A DNA stretch of 44,692 nt from Microcaldota archaeon (GTDB lineage: Archaea; Micrarchaeota; Micrarchaeia; Micrarchaeales; Micrarchaeaceae): assembly GCA_021818545.1 (NCBI GenBank), contig JAKATX010000008.1, positions 1 through 44,692 on the forward strand, written 5' to 3'. A program made the translations under genes and the position numbers. Shown piece after piece: positions 8,472-15,466 of the stretch. Within the stretch, counting starts at the first letter, position 1; each line of letters starts with the position of its first letter. The notes beneath the pieces are model-generated. The model was given only the letters and a program-made list of their open reading frames with translations, had not been told where the DNA came from and ran no database searches.

Positions 8472-8978
8472 TCAGACCCTCCTTCCCCTTCTGCCGCCAG
8501 GCCTCTTCGTAGTATCTGTAGGTATTGGGGTGACGTCCTCTATCCTGTTTATCCTTAAGCCGCTCCTCGCAAGTACCCTGACAACCGCCTGTGCGCCTGG
8601 ACCCGGAGTCTTTGCCCCATGGCCTCCTGGCGCCCTGACAAGTATGTTTATGTTGGTAACCCCCTTGTCCTTTGCAGTAGCAGCTACCTTGTACGCGGCC
8701 TGCATCGCAGCGTATGGGGATCCCTCCTGAGAATCGGCGCTTACCATCATGCCGCCGCTCCCTATAGCTATCGTTTCGGCGCCGCTCATGTCAGTCAGCG
8801 TTATTATCGTATCGTTCTTTGACGAGTATACGTGTGCGACCGCCCAGCGCTCTTCCTTTGATTTTATCTTCGAATCCTCAAGAGCCTTGGCTTCGTATGA
8901 CACTATCTCCTTTGCCTTAACTACCGGTCCTGCAACCGCAGGAGCCTTTTTCTTGCTCGATTTCTTTTCGCCTGCCAT
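8472..8978 (-). CDS. rps11: 30S ribosomal protein S11
   Basis: 168 residues. The S11 core is clear: [22 protein letters not shown], then [10 protein letters not shown], the glycine-rich [26 protein letters not shown] and the C-terminal [22 protein letters not shown]11 binds 16S rRNA in the platform near the E site. It has an N-terminal Lys/Ala-rich extension of about 40 residues that most archaeal homologues lack. ATG 8978 is chosen over 8990 because GGTG precedes it at a good distance. It is the last gene of the tRNA-Ser-rps13-rps4-rps11 group; the RNA polymerase Rpo3 gene that often follows is absent. Confidence 0.97.
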   Translation of the reverse strand: MAGEKKSSKKKAPAVAGPVVKAKEIVSYEAKALEDSKIKSKEERWAVAHVYSSKNDTIITLTDMSGAETIAIGSGGMMVSADSQEGSPYAAMQAAYKVAATAKDKGVTNINILVRAPGGHGAKTPGPGAQAVVRVLARSGLRINRIEDVTPIPTDTTKRPGGRRGRRV

Positions 8979-8990
8979 ATAAAACACCAA

Positions 8991-9560
8991 TCAGCTTGCT
9001 GCAGAGGCCTCCTGTGCGGCTGCAGGCGCAGGCGGGGTAGGCTCTGGCGCAACCGCGGCTTCTGCCGGATTAACCTTCTGTATTATCTCTATCGGCTTGT
9101 AATATCCTATCTGCTTCTCCTCTTCTGCCTTGACAAGATAGCCGGGCCTGTTTATCCTTACTCCGTTTATTGATATGAACCCGTGCGCTATTATTTGCCT
9201 TGACTGCTTCATGCTTGTGGCAAGGCCCTTCCTGAACACTATGGACTGCAACCTCCTCTCCAAGAATGCATTTTCCTTTATTTCAAGAAGGCTGTCCAAT
9301 GTAGAATCATTCTGGGCTACGCCGAGCCTTGCAAGCCTGCTTATAATATCATGCTCCATCTGGGATGAGCCGGTTGCACCTGAAAGAAGCCCTCTCACGT
9401 TACCCCTTATCCTGCTTATCTCGGTCTGCACCTTCCATAGCTCTTTCATGCTCCTCAGGCCGTATTCGTTTATCAGAGCACGGTCTGAAGATATCCTCTG
9501 TATGTTCCACATGTTCTTTGGTTTGCCGTATTTCTTCCTGTTTCTCCTAGGTGCTCCCAT
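8991..9560 (-). CDS. rps4: 30S ribosomal protein S4
   Basis: 189 residues. The start MGAPRRNRKKYGKP and the S4 RNA-binding domain (RRLQSIVFRKGLATSMKQSRQIIAHGFISINGVRINRPGY split over about residues 98-141) are diagnostic. S4 nucleates assembly of the 16S 5' domain. The C-terminal 25 residues are a low-complexity Ala/Pro/Glu tail, like the tail of the S13 next door. It has 12-base gaps to both rps13 and rps11, indicating one operon. A GAGTGATTAA sequence precedes the ATG. Confidence 0.97.
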   Translation of the reverse strand: MGAPRRNRKKYGKPKNMWNIQRISSDRALINEYGLRSMKELWKVQTEISRIRGNVRGLLSGATGSSQMEHDIISRLARLGVAQNDSTLDSLLEIKENAFLERRLQSIVFRKGLATSMKQSRQIIAHGFISINGVRINRPGYLVKAEEEKQIGYYKPIEIIQKVNPAEAAVAPEPTPPAPAAAQEASAAS

Positions 9561-9572
9561 TTAATCACTCGT

Positions 9573-10160
9573 TTATTTAGGTGCCGGTGAAGGCTTTGCT
9601 GCAGGGGCCGCCGAGGCCGATGGCTTTGCATCACTCTTTGTGGCCGCTGCCATCTGCTCCTTCGCTGCCTTCTTCATGACACCGACAGTTGCGCCGGTCC
9701 TGCCAGTTGAGCGAGTACGCTGTCCGCGCACCTTTTGCCCGTACTGGTGCCTGTATCCACGCCATGACCTTAGCGTAACAGACCTGTTTATGTCTTGCCT
9801 TGTAGTAAGTAGTAAGTCATTGCTGACAAAATGGGAATCTTTGCCAGTTTCAAAGTACCTTCTGTGGTTAACCATGAAATTTGGTATGCCGTAGGAAAGC
9901 GGGTCCTTTATGACAGCCTCGACAGCGGATATCTGATCCTCGTCCAACGAACCTATGCTTGTGCTCCTTGGTATCTTGAGCTTCGTCTCTATAGCGCATG
10001 AGAGCGAATTTGACAGATTTGACCCTATGCCCTTTATCTGCGACATAGCGCGCTCCAGACTTAACGCTCCGTTGACGTCGCGCCCTGCCAGTCTCACTAT
10101 GGACGAGGCGCCCTTTTCACCTTTTTCCTCTTTCCTTTGAGGTTGCTTTTGCTCTGCCAT
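9573..10160 (-). CDS. rps13: 30S ribosomal protein S13
   Basis: 195 residues. It has the helix-two-turn-helix region (QIKGIGSNLSNSLSCAI), FMVNHRRYFETG and the basic C-terminal segment SWRGYRHQYGQKVRGQRTRSTGRTG that contacts the subunit interface and P-site tRNA. Extra Ala/Pro/Lys-rich tails sit at both ends. The open frame runs upstream to 10259, but that part overlaps the tRNA-Ser gene. ATG 10160 is preceded by GGTG and starts 12 bases after the tRNA, so it is the real start. It is first protein gene of the operon, possibly co-transcribed with the tRNA. Confidence 0.96.
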   Translation of the reverse strand: MAEQKQPQRKEEKGEKGASSIVRLAGRDVNGALSLERAMSQIKGIGSNLSNSLSCAIETKLKIPRSTSIGSLDEDQISAVEAVIKDPLSYGIPNFMVNHRRYFETGKDSHFVSNDLLLTTRQDINRSVTLRSWRGYRHQYGQKVRGQRTRSTGRTGATVGVMKKAAKEQMAAATKSDAKPSASAAPAAKPSPAPK

Positions 10161-10186
10161 TTCAACACCATACGCCGGGGTTGGGA

Positions 10187-10203
10187 TTTTCAGCACTGAG
10201 GCG
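10187..10203 (-). other. tRNA-Ser intron 2, T-loop position 59/60 (17 bases)
   Basis: The loop closed by the T-stem folds as TTCA/TGAA (4 bp) flanked by 3-base bulges AAC on the 5' side and AAT on the 3' side, then a short GC/GC helix. Archaeal endonuclease cutting after the second base of each bulge removes 17 bases and leaves TTCAAAT, a standard T-loop. Confidence 0.8.
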
Positions 10204-10235
10204 TTTGAACCCAAAAGGCCGTTAGGCCATGCGCT

Positions 10236-10247
10236 TGCCGTGTTTAA
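10236..10247 (-). other. tRNA-Ser intron 1, canonical position 37/38 (12 bases)
   Basis: Twelve bases (TTAAACACGGCA) separate A37 from A38 in the anticodon loop. The 3-base bulges AAT and CAA flank an imperfect 4-base helix (CTGG against ACGG with one G-A mismatch). This is a relaxed bulge-helix-bulge with a very short intron. Confidence 0.75.
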
Positions 10248-10466
10248 TTCCAGGCGCACGCGATACCGGATTCCGCCACCCCGGCATTTCAGAGAATTAT
10301 CTGTAATAACGTTATTTAGATATTTGCTATATCACTATGATAAAGCGCTGAAAGCACTATATATTACCGGACAATATTTAAAAACCTATGCAGGGACACA
10401 GATACGCAGTTTGCATGATACAGCATCGACTAATATGCATGCAAATGACAGATGTATTTGGAGATG

Positions 10467-10835
10467 CTATCTAAGCGATACTGCACCTGCCTTTGCACTA
10501 TCTTCCTCGATTACTACGCCTGTTCCGTACGCGACAACTTCGGTCATTACCTGGCCTATGTCTGCACTGTCGAACCTCATGTCAACAACGGCATTGGCCC
10601 CGGACTTCTCAGCTTCGGCAATCATACGCTGTATTGCATGCTCCCTTGCCTCTGTGAGCATTTTGGTGTATTCGTTTATCTCGCCGCCGATTATGCCTCT
10701 CAGCCCGGCAACGATATTTCCTCCAAGGCCTCTGCTCCTGACTATTATCCCGAACACGGGCCCCACGACCTTGGTTATCCTATTCATGGGGACATAGTTT
10801 GTAGTAACTACCACGAAGCCGTTGTTTTTGTCCAA
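10467..10835 (-). CDS. YbjQ/UPF0145 family protein
   Basis: 122 residues matching the YbjQ (UPF0145) heavy-metal-binding-domain family. It has a start-proximal VVTTNYVP, the glycine-rich centre GGNIVAGLRGIIGGEI, the E-Y-T-K-M-L-x-x-A-R helix, and ANAVVDMRFDSADIG followed by a VVAYGTGVVI strand. The family forms ring-like pentamers, and its biochemical role is not settled. It is a single gene between the tRNA-Ser/ribosomal block and the tRNA-Lys element. ATG 10835 is taken as the start; M17 is less likely because it would remove the first conserved strand. Confidence 0.88.
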   Translation of the reverse strand: MDKNNGFVVVTTNYVPMNRITKVVGPVFGIIVRSRGLGGNIVAGLRGIIGGEINEYTKMLTEAREHAIQRMIAEAEKSGANAVVDMRFDSADIGQVMTEVVAYGTGVVIEEDSAKAGAVSLR

Positions 10836-10897
10836 TGAATCACAGTTAAGCGTTGGTTTTTAAACCATAAATAGCTATCACTGCCAGATTTACAACT

Positions 10898-10961
10898 GTA
10901 AGGATGAGGCGGGCCCGGTGGGATTTGGACCCACGACTTAAAGGTTAAAAGCCTTCCACTC
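10898..10961 (-). repeat. Distal att copy: 3' fragment of tRNA-Lys
   Basis: Bases 10910-10961 are identical to the 3'-terminal 52 bases of the intact tRNA-Lys at 17161-17212 (anticodon arm, variable loop, T-arm, acceptor 3' strand). Similarity then breaks off in the D-arm. On the other side 10898-10909 matches the flank of the middle copy. No 5' half occurs nearby, so it is not a tRNA gene. It is the displaced target end left by integration into the tRNA. Confidence 0.85.
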
Positions 10962-11038
10962 CTAGCTTTCTTGTAGCCGTTTTCTAGCACCATTAAAAAC
11001 ACCAAAATTTCGAAGCGTTTATTTTCTCCAAGCCCGTC

Positions 11039-11092
11039 ATTCGGACCTATAGCTTATCGGATAGAGGGTATTTAAGCAGCCACGGTCCGAAT
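11039..11092 (+). other. tRNA-like hairpin beside the distal att copy
   Basis: A perfect 9-bp inverted repeat (ATTCGGACC / GGTCCGAAT) encloses 36 bases containing TAGCTTATCGGATAGAG, which looks like the D-arm of an archaeal tRNA-Arg. The total length is far too short for a tRNA, with no anticodon or T-arm. A second hairpin (TAGAGC/GCTCTA, about 11094-11111) follows. This may be a tRNA remnant, a regulatory hairpin or a terminator for the convergent surface-protein gene. Confidence 0.35.
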
Positions 11093-11195
11093 CTAGAGCA
11101 TTCTCGCTCTAATGTGATTTCCCGAGGTTCCGTGCGCGGTAGCGTTTCAGAAATATAGTCGAACCTGCTGCTGCGGCGCGGCTTATGCGGGCAGA

Positions 11196-14060
11196 TCAGC
11201 AGACGGATATGACTGTACCGTTCGCCTCCTTGACCGTGGACGGGCTGATGCAGGTTATGAGAGACGGCTTGCGCACCACTATGTTCTCGACGCCTCCCGA
11301 GCCACTCGATGCGCTAGGCATGACGCCGTCCGGCGGGTAAGCTCTCGCTCTGAGCCACTGAAACTTGGCAGTGGCCGAGAACGCGCCACCGTTCACCTCT
11401 ATTATCGAGTAATAAGTGCTTGGCAGGGAAAGCGCGTTGTTAGTAGAGTTCAGCACAGTGGTGTAGTTCTGCAATGCCGTCTCCTTGCCTGTCGCGCCCC
11501 ATGCGATACTATATATGAATGGTTGCGCCGGGAATGCGGTCTGGTTCAGCACAGTGGAAGAGCCTCCGCCCGATGGTTCATAGAAAAGCTGCGTCTGCGC
11601 AGTGCCACCTGTGGAGCCTCCCACACCGTAAGAACTCGGCGGCTGCTCTGCGCCGCTCACAGATGTGCTTTCACCTTCTGCAACACTGACTCCTGGCGCG
11701 CCGCCGGTCTTGTTGTAATATGTTACTAACGTGTCCACTACCGAAGGCGCACTAATAGCACTTGTGAAGTATATGCCTTCTGTGCCTCCATTGTTATTCT
11801 GCAACTCTGCGTAGTTGTTGAACGTGTTGCTGCCGATTGCACCAGAAAGCACAGACATGCTAGTTGGTATAGACGTGCCGCTGAAGTTCGTGTACTTGTT
11901 GAAGACGTTCGCGCCGTTATCATATTCGCCGTAGGTGCTTGGCAACTGAGGCGCCTCTCCGGTAGTGCCAGAACTGCCGCCGTTGAGCAGGTTCGTTCCT
12001 AAGGACTTCATGCCCATGTACACGGTAACATCTGAGTGCGCGCCTATGCCGCTGCCCAATTTGAGCCAGTATATGGTGTCTGTAGAGGAATTCGAGTTGC
12101 CTGATTCGAGCCATGATGGCACCACGTCTATGGACTGGCCGCTCACAGTGAAGAACTCTATGTTGTCGAGATTTCCCGCCTCATAAGCCTTGTAATTATT
12201 GGAGTTTATGTCCAGAAGCTGCTGGAACGGCGACGGCGTGGCCGAGCCCTGCGAGTTGGATATGGTTATGTTGACGTAGCGCAGGAAAGGCACCACCTTC
12301 GCGGCCGCGCTGGTGACTGATTCGGGTGTGGATGCGCTGTCGTTCACCACTGCGCAGTACCATGTAGTGCTGGTAGGTGAGACTCCGCTGAACGTCGTTG
12401 AGGATGATGACAGCGAGGATTTCGTCTGTACGAGTGTAGATCCGGAATTGCATGTCGATGTTGAAGATGAGTATAGCTTGGCCGTGTAATCCGGAGTGCC
12501 ATCGGCCCATGAAGCGGTGAACGCGACCGACTGGCCGCTGCTGGTGTTTATCAGTATCGCTTGATTTGAGGAAGGCGAAAGCGTAGGCGTCGTAAGGTCC
12601 GGGTTTACTATTATCGTGCTCTCGATCGAATTGAAGATATAGTGCGGCGAAACGCCCTGATCCGTTGATATGGCGTTGTAGGTGAACGTGCCAGTCGCAA
12701 TGGTCTTGAAAGTCACGGATCCGTGCCCCAGCGGTGAGCTTATGGTGACGTTGCTGCCCTGCTGCTTCGAGCCTGTGACGTTGTAGAGTTCGGTATTGAA
12801 CGGCCCTATGCCGTTGTAATCCGTGATTGTATACGTTTCATACTGACCTGAATCTAGGGTCGTATTGGACGGTGCGAGCCCTATAGTTGGTGTGGCGTTG
12901 ACTATGACGTGGACTGCACCGGAGAAAGTGGATCCGGAATTCTGCATTGAACTCGCAGAATCATTGACGAGCACCTTGAAGCGGTACTCGCCTTCAGGTG
13001 TGATGGAATTAGTCGAGAAATTACAAAGCGCGTAAGTTCCGCCGCCGCAATCAGTGGCCTTTGTATAATACGGTGGTGGGAATACCAATCCCTCGGCGGA
13101 CGAATAATTCTCATACCAATGATAGCCATATGGCGAAGTCCCATTCACTATGCCGTTGGCTTCGCTTATCCCTATGGACCTGCCGCGATATACGCCAGTC
13201 GCTGGAACAGTAGGTGTATTTGCTGTTAGTGGGTAGTTGCCCGTGATGTAGTATGTCTGGTTGGCTCGTGCGCTCAAATTGAAATCTGCAGTCGAATTGA
13301 AATGTCTAAATTTTTGGAAATTAATTGAATTTATAGCAACCGCAGAAGTAGTGCAATTAGGAATGATCATGATGCCACTTTCTTGCATACAAAACCATAC
13401 GGAATTTAAGCCATTAAAAGAAAGTGAGGAATACGTTACTGGTTGCTCAGTGCCATAATATGAAACATTATGGCCTTGCTCGGTTAGAAGCCCCGTATAA
13501 AATCCATTTACAGCGCTGTAAGGTATAGAAGCATTGCCTATGAAATGTGTAGCATTCTCTGCACTTTCATTTACTTTTGCTAGGGCTTTTGTGATAGGAT
13601 CATAAACTGACATTATAATGTTACTTTTATAAAAAGATAAATTTAGAATGACATTATCGCCATTTTGTATTCCGGGTACCGTACTGTTGCCTGTAAAATT
13701 TACATACGTTATGGATGTATCTGGCCCGCCCAATCCAGGCTTCCAGATTTGGTATATAAGCTGGAATCCCTTACCAACGTGTGGTGCATTAAAAATATAA
13801 TCTAACCCAACTTGATACCACCACCCCTGATCTGATAGCCCATTTAGTAAGTAAGCCGGGCCGCCGTATAAACCTGTTTGATTAATGGCGCTAACATTAT
13901 ATGTCATGTTAGTAAAATTTTTAGCAAAAGAAATTGATATGCCTTCATCATATGCACCTTGAGCTTTTGATTGACAAAATAAGAATGTAATAGCTACTAA
14001 AGCAAATAACAAGAGCATGCGTATTCGCAAAGGATTATGAGGAGTATTACGGTGCCGCAC
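11196..14060 (-). CDS. Giant secreted DUF2341-containing surface protein
   Basis: 954 residues with a signal peptide (hydrophobic core about residues 13-31). Ig-like or PKD-like repeats follow across the middle, with repeated GNYPLTANTPTVP, SSGQSVAFTASWADGTPDYTAKLY and STTWYCAVVNDSAS elements. A DUF2341 domain then runs from about residue 592 (FLRYVNITISNSQG...WLKLGSGI...VYMGMKSLG) with a lectin-like C-terminal region. DUF2341 is found in extracellular proteins and may bind glycans. There is no clear C-terminal anchor. About the first 255 codons are AT-rich and the rest GC-rich, with a sharp change near 13260-13310. The start overlaps the upstream gene's stop by 14 bases, so translation may be coupled. 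It is cargo of the tRNA-Lys element; adhesion is inferred. Confidence 0.78.
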   Translation of the reverse strand: MRHRNTPHNPLRIRMLLLFALVAITFLFCQSKAQGAYDEGISISFAKNFTNMTYNVSAINQTGLYGGPAYLLNGLSDQGWWYQVGLDYIFNAPHVGKGFQLIYQIWKPGLGGPDTSITYVNFTGNSTVPGIQNGDNVILNLSFYKSNIIMSVYDPITKALAKVNESAENATHFIGNASIPYSAVNGFYTGLLTEQGHNVSYYGTEQPVTYSSLSFNGLNSVWFCMQESGIMIIPNCTTSAVAINSINFQKFRHFNSTADFNLSARANQTYYITGNYPLTANTPTVPATGVYRGRSIGISEANGIVNGTSPYGYHWYENYSSAEGLVFPPPYYTKATDCGGGTYALCNFSTNSITPEGEYRFKVLVNDSASSMQNSGSTFSGAVHVIVNATPTIGLAPSNTTLDSGQYETYTITDYNGIGPFNTELYNVTGSKQQGSNVTISSPLGHGSVTFKTIATGTFTYNAISTDQGVSPHYIFNSIESTIIVNPDLTTPTLSPSSNQAILINTSSGQSVAFTASWADGTPDYTAKLYSSSTSTCNSGSTLVQTKSSLSSSSTTFSGVSPTSTTWYCAVVNDSASTPESVTSAAAKVVPFLRYVNITISNSQGSATPSPFQQLLDINSNNYKAYEAGNLDNIEFFTVSGQSIDVVPSWLESGNSNSSTDTIYWLKLGSGIGAHSDVTVYMGMKSLGTNLLNGGSSGTTGEAPQLPSTYGEYDNGANVFNKYTNFSGTSIPTSMSVLSGAIGSNTFNNYAELQNNNGGTEGIYFTSAISAPSVVDTLVTYYNKTGGAPGVSVAEGESTSVSGAEQPPSSYGVGGSTGGTAQTQLFYEPSGGGSSTVLNQTAFPAQPFIYSIAWGATGKETALQNYTTVLNSTNNALSLPSTYYSIIEVNGGAFSATAKFQWLRARAYPPDGVMPSASSGSGGVENIVVRKPSLITCISPSTVKEANGTVISVC

Positions 14061-14766
14061 CTATTTCACCTGAATAAGCAGTATTTCCTATGGTAAATAG
14101 AAATGGAGCGGCATTGGTACAAACACCTGGGCTCAGTTCAATCCAAGAAGTTCCTTTAATCGAATTGGAAGCAATTTTAAATCGCGCAGTGACTATGTAG
14201 ATGCTATTAGCGGTATAACGCTCATTTTGAGGCGATATGGAAATATTTATTCCGGAATCTTTCAAATTAGAATTTAAATTTTCTACGGCCACCCAATTGT
14301 CTATAGCTAGATTACGAAAACTTGCATTCGTAGCTTTACCAACTAAATATGGCCATCCCCAATAATTTTCGTAAGTTATAGTCGCATTATGTCCAGGCAA
14401 TATTATATAATCGGGCCATAAATTACTGTTTGTGCCATTCGTATAAGCATGTTGTGGTCCACGTATATCAGATACGACAAAACCAGAACTATTCAAGATT
14501 TTAGTCCATGTAGGTGTTATCGTACTGTATGGGCAAAGTCCAAATCCGGTGCCGTTTGGAATCATTTCTGATGCATTTTGCGCTGTTCTATTTGTTGAAT
14601 TAGTTATTTTGCTTGATATTAAAGTCGTTAAAATCGATGGTACTTGAACATTGCCTGTTACATTATGCTGAACTACAGGAGCGGGGGTTGGTAAGGAAAA
14701 GACCGCCGCACCTGCGATGACTGTCACTAATATCAATACAGATAAGTAAACTACCTTTCTCTCCAT
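14047..14766 (-). CDS. Secreted/membrane-anchored protein of unknown function
   Basis: 239 residues from the preferred ATG at 14766 (GTG 14775 is an alternative). An N-terminal membrane segment (VVYLSVLILVTVIAGAAVFSL, split over about residues 4-24) is followed by an extracellular region rich in Asn, Ser and Thr with many glycosylation sequons. Cysteines at CPYST and CTNAAP could form one disulfide. The start is supported by a TATA box at 14787-14796, giving a leaderless transcript. It overlaps the next gene by 14 bases, so the two are probably made together. Low GC across the gene matches the 5' part of that partner. No family recognised. Confidence 0.7.
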   Translation of the reverse strand: MERKVVYLSVLILVTVIAGAAVFSLPTPAPVVQHNVTGNVQVPSILTTLISSKITNSTNRTAQNASEMIPNGTGFGLCPYSTITPTWTKILNSSGFVVSDIRGPQHAYTNGTNSNLWPDYIILPGHNATITYENYWGWPYLVGKATNASFRNLAIDNWVAVENLNSNLKDSGINISISPQNERYTANSIYIVTARFKIASNSIKGTSWIELSPGVCTNAAPFLFTIGNTAYSGEIGAAP

Positions 14767-14786
14767 ATTAACCACTCACATGAAAC

Positions 14787-14796
14787 CTTTAAATGC
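14787..14796 (-). promoter_or_regulatory. TATA box of the element's surface-protein operon
   Basis: GCATTTAAAG on the minus strand sits about 25 bases before ATG 14766, the expected distance for a leaderless archaeal transcript. Confidence 0.45.
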
Positions 14797-14933
14797 GTTG
14801 CGAAGGGATTGCCAAGTGACGAATCAAATATGTGGCGCACCCCCGTGCCTATTTCATTCATGGTTCAAGATAGCCATAGCCGGCCGGAATCCGATTTGTC
14901 CTTTACCCAGCTCGTTAATTCGCCTTGCTCATT

Positions 14934-15136
14934 CGCGAGGGGCCGCCCCAACGGGCTTAAGCCTAGCCACCTAGGCAGTCGGCTCCCATGAGCCTTTAAG
15001 GAACCTGAACCTTCTTGCAAGAAATTCACCAAGAATCAAGCGGCAGCCTTTGAGTGGGGGCAAAGGCTGCCTTCTAGCCTAGCTATGAGCCGCCCGCAGC
15101 CCGCCGAGCGCCACCGCAGGTGGCTTAGGGCGGGCG
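14934..15136. ncRNA. GC-rich, hairpin-dense non-coding region (candidate structured RNA)
   Basis: No convincing protein frame is present. Consecutive inverted repeats are: GGGGC/GCCCC around 14939-14949; GGCTTAAGCC at 14954-14963; GCCTAG/CTAGGC at 14961-14976; GGCTC/GAGCC at 14981-14994; a perfect 11-bp stem GGCAGCCTTTG/CAAAGGCTGCC at 15042-15071; and GCCCGCC/GGCGGGC (15099-15135) enclosing GCCACC/GGTGGC (15110-15124). Local GC is far above the flanking AT-rich genes. Strand and transcription are unknown. It could be a structured RNA, a terminator array for the flanking genes or part of the element's replication or transfer region. The 15137-15466 remainder is the iteron array. Confidence 0.4.
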
Positions 15137-15144
15137 CAGGGCGA

Positions 15145-15441
15145 CTTCATCTGACTACTTCATCTGAACCTACTATTTACCAAGGGAAAGTCGCTCGACG
15201 ACAAATTTTGGGCTGTTTTGGCCTTGTCGTCGTAAGGCTAACTTCATCTGTTTTTCGGAATCAGATGAAGTAAAAACCATAATTTTGACAATCGCAACTT
15301 TATCTGCGGACCTTATCTGAAACTGCGTTTACCAATGTAAAGCCGTTAGGCGACAAAATTTAGGGCTTTTTGAAGCTAACGTCGTAAGCCCAACTGTATC
15401 TGCTTGGCTCCGATCAGATAAAGCCAGCCATCCAGATAAAG
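15145..15441. repeat. Iteron array: nine CTTYATCTG-type sites in two 153-base units
   Basis: Direct sites lie at 15145, 15158 and 15242 and an inverted one at 15262. Then come direct sites at 15298, 15311 and 15394 and inverted ones at 15415 and 15433 (consensus CTTCATCTG or CTTTATCTG; inverted CAGATRAAG). Site spacings repeat exactly or within a base (13, then 84 or 83), showing a duplicated 153-base unit. Between the second and third site of each unit is a conserved block beginning TTTACCAA. In unit 1 this includes a 9-bp inverted repeat CGACGACAA/TTGTCGTCG; unit 2 keeps a diverged CGAC/GTCG version. The layout resembles plasmid iterons or integrase arm sites and abuts the integrase stop codon. 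Confidence 0.75.
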
Positions 15442-15466
15442 CCGATTCGATGGTTTTGGAAACCGG

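Larger units (their letters stand above)
10173..10285 (-). tRNA. tRNA-Ser(GGA) with two introns
   Basis: This is a 113-base pre-tRNA. The acceptor stem GCCGGGG/CCCCGGC has discriminator G. The D-arm is GCG...CGC with GG in the loop. The anticodon stem TGCGC/GCGCA encloses the spliced loop CTGGAAA (anticodon GGA). The long variable arm GGCC-TAAC-GGCC is typical of serine tRNA. The T-stem TTGGG/CCCAA carries a 24-base loop instead of 7. Removing 12 bases after position 37 and 17 bases after position 59 gives a normal 84-base class II tRNA with T-loop TTCAAAT. The T-loop insertion forms an exact bulge-helix-bulge. CCA is not encoded. A TATA-like element lies near 10312-10325. Confidence 0.88.

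Noticed and set aside
10161-10259. N-terminal extension of S13 up to 10259
   Set aside because: This stretch overlaps the tRNA-Ser gene almost entirely, shows no S13 similarity, and a better start with GGTG exists at 10160.
10910-10961. Half of a split tRNA-Lys
   Set aside because: No matching 5' half with a complementary leader occurs, an intact tRNA-Lys exists, and the repeats flank an integrase, which explains them better.
10808-11005. 65-codon frame on the minus strand across the distal att copy
   Set aside because: It reads through a tRNA fragment and overlaps the start of the UPF0145 gene; no ribosome binding site or family.
11041-11111. Functional plus-strand tRNA
   Set aside because: A D-arm-like piece and closing stem are present but anticodon and T-arms are missing, and no intron arrangement restores a cloverleaf.
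15085-15273. 62-codon frame across the hairpin/iteron region
   Set aside because: It crosses several stem-loops and repeat units, has Arg-rich chance composition and no promoter or RBS.
15145-15441. CRISPR array
   Set aside because: The repeated sites are 9 bases, irregularly spaced and in both orientations, and no cas gene is present.
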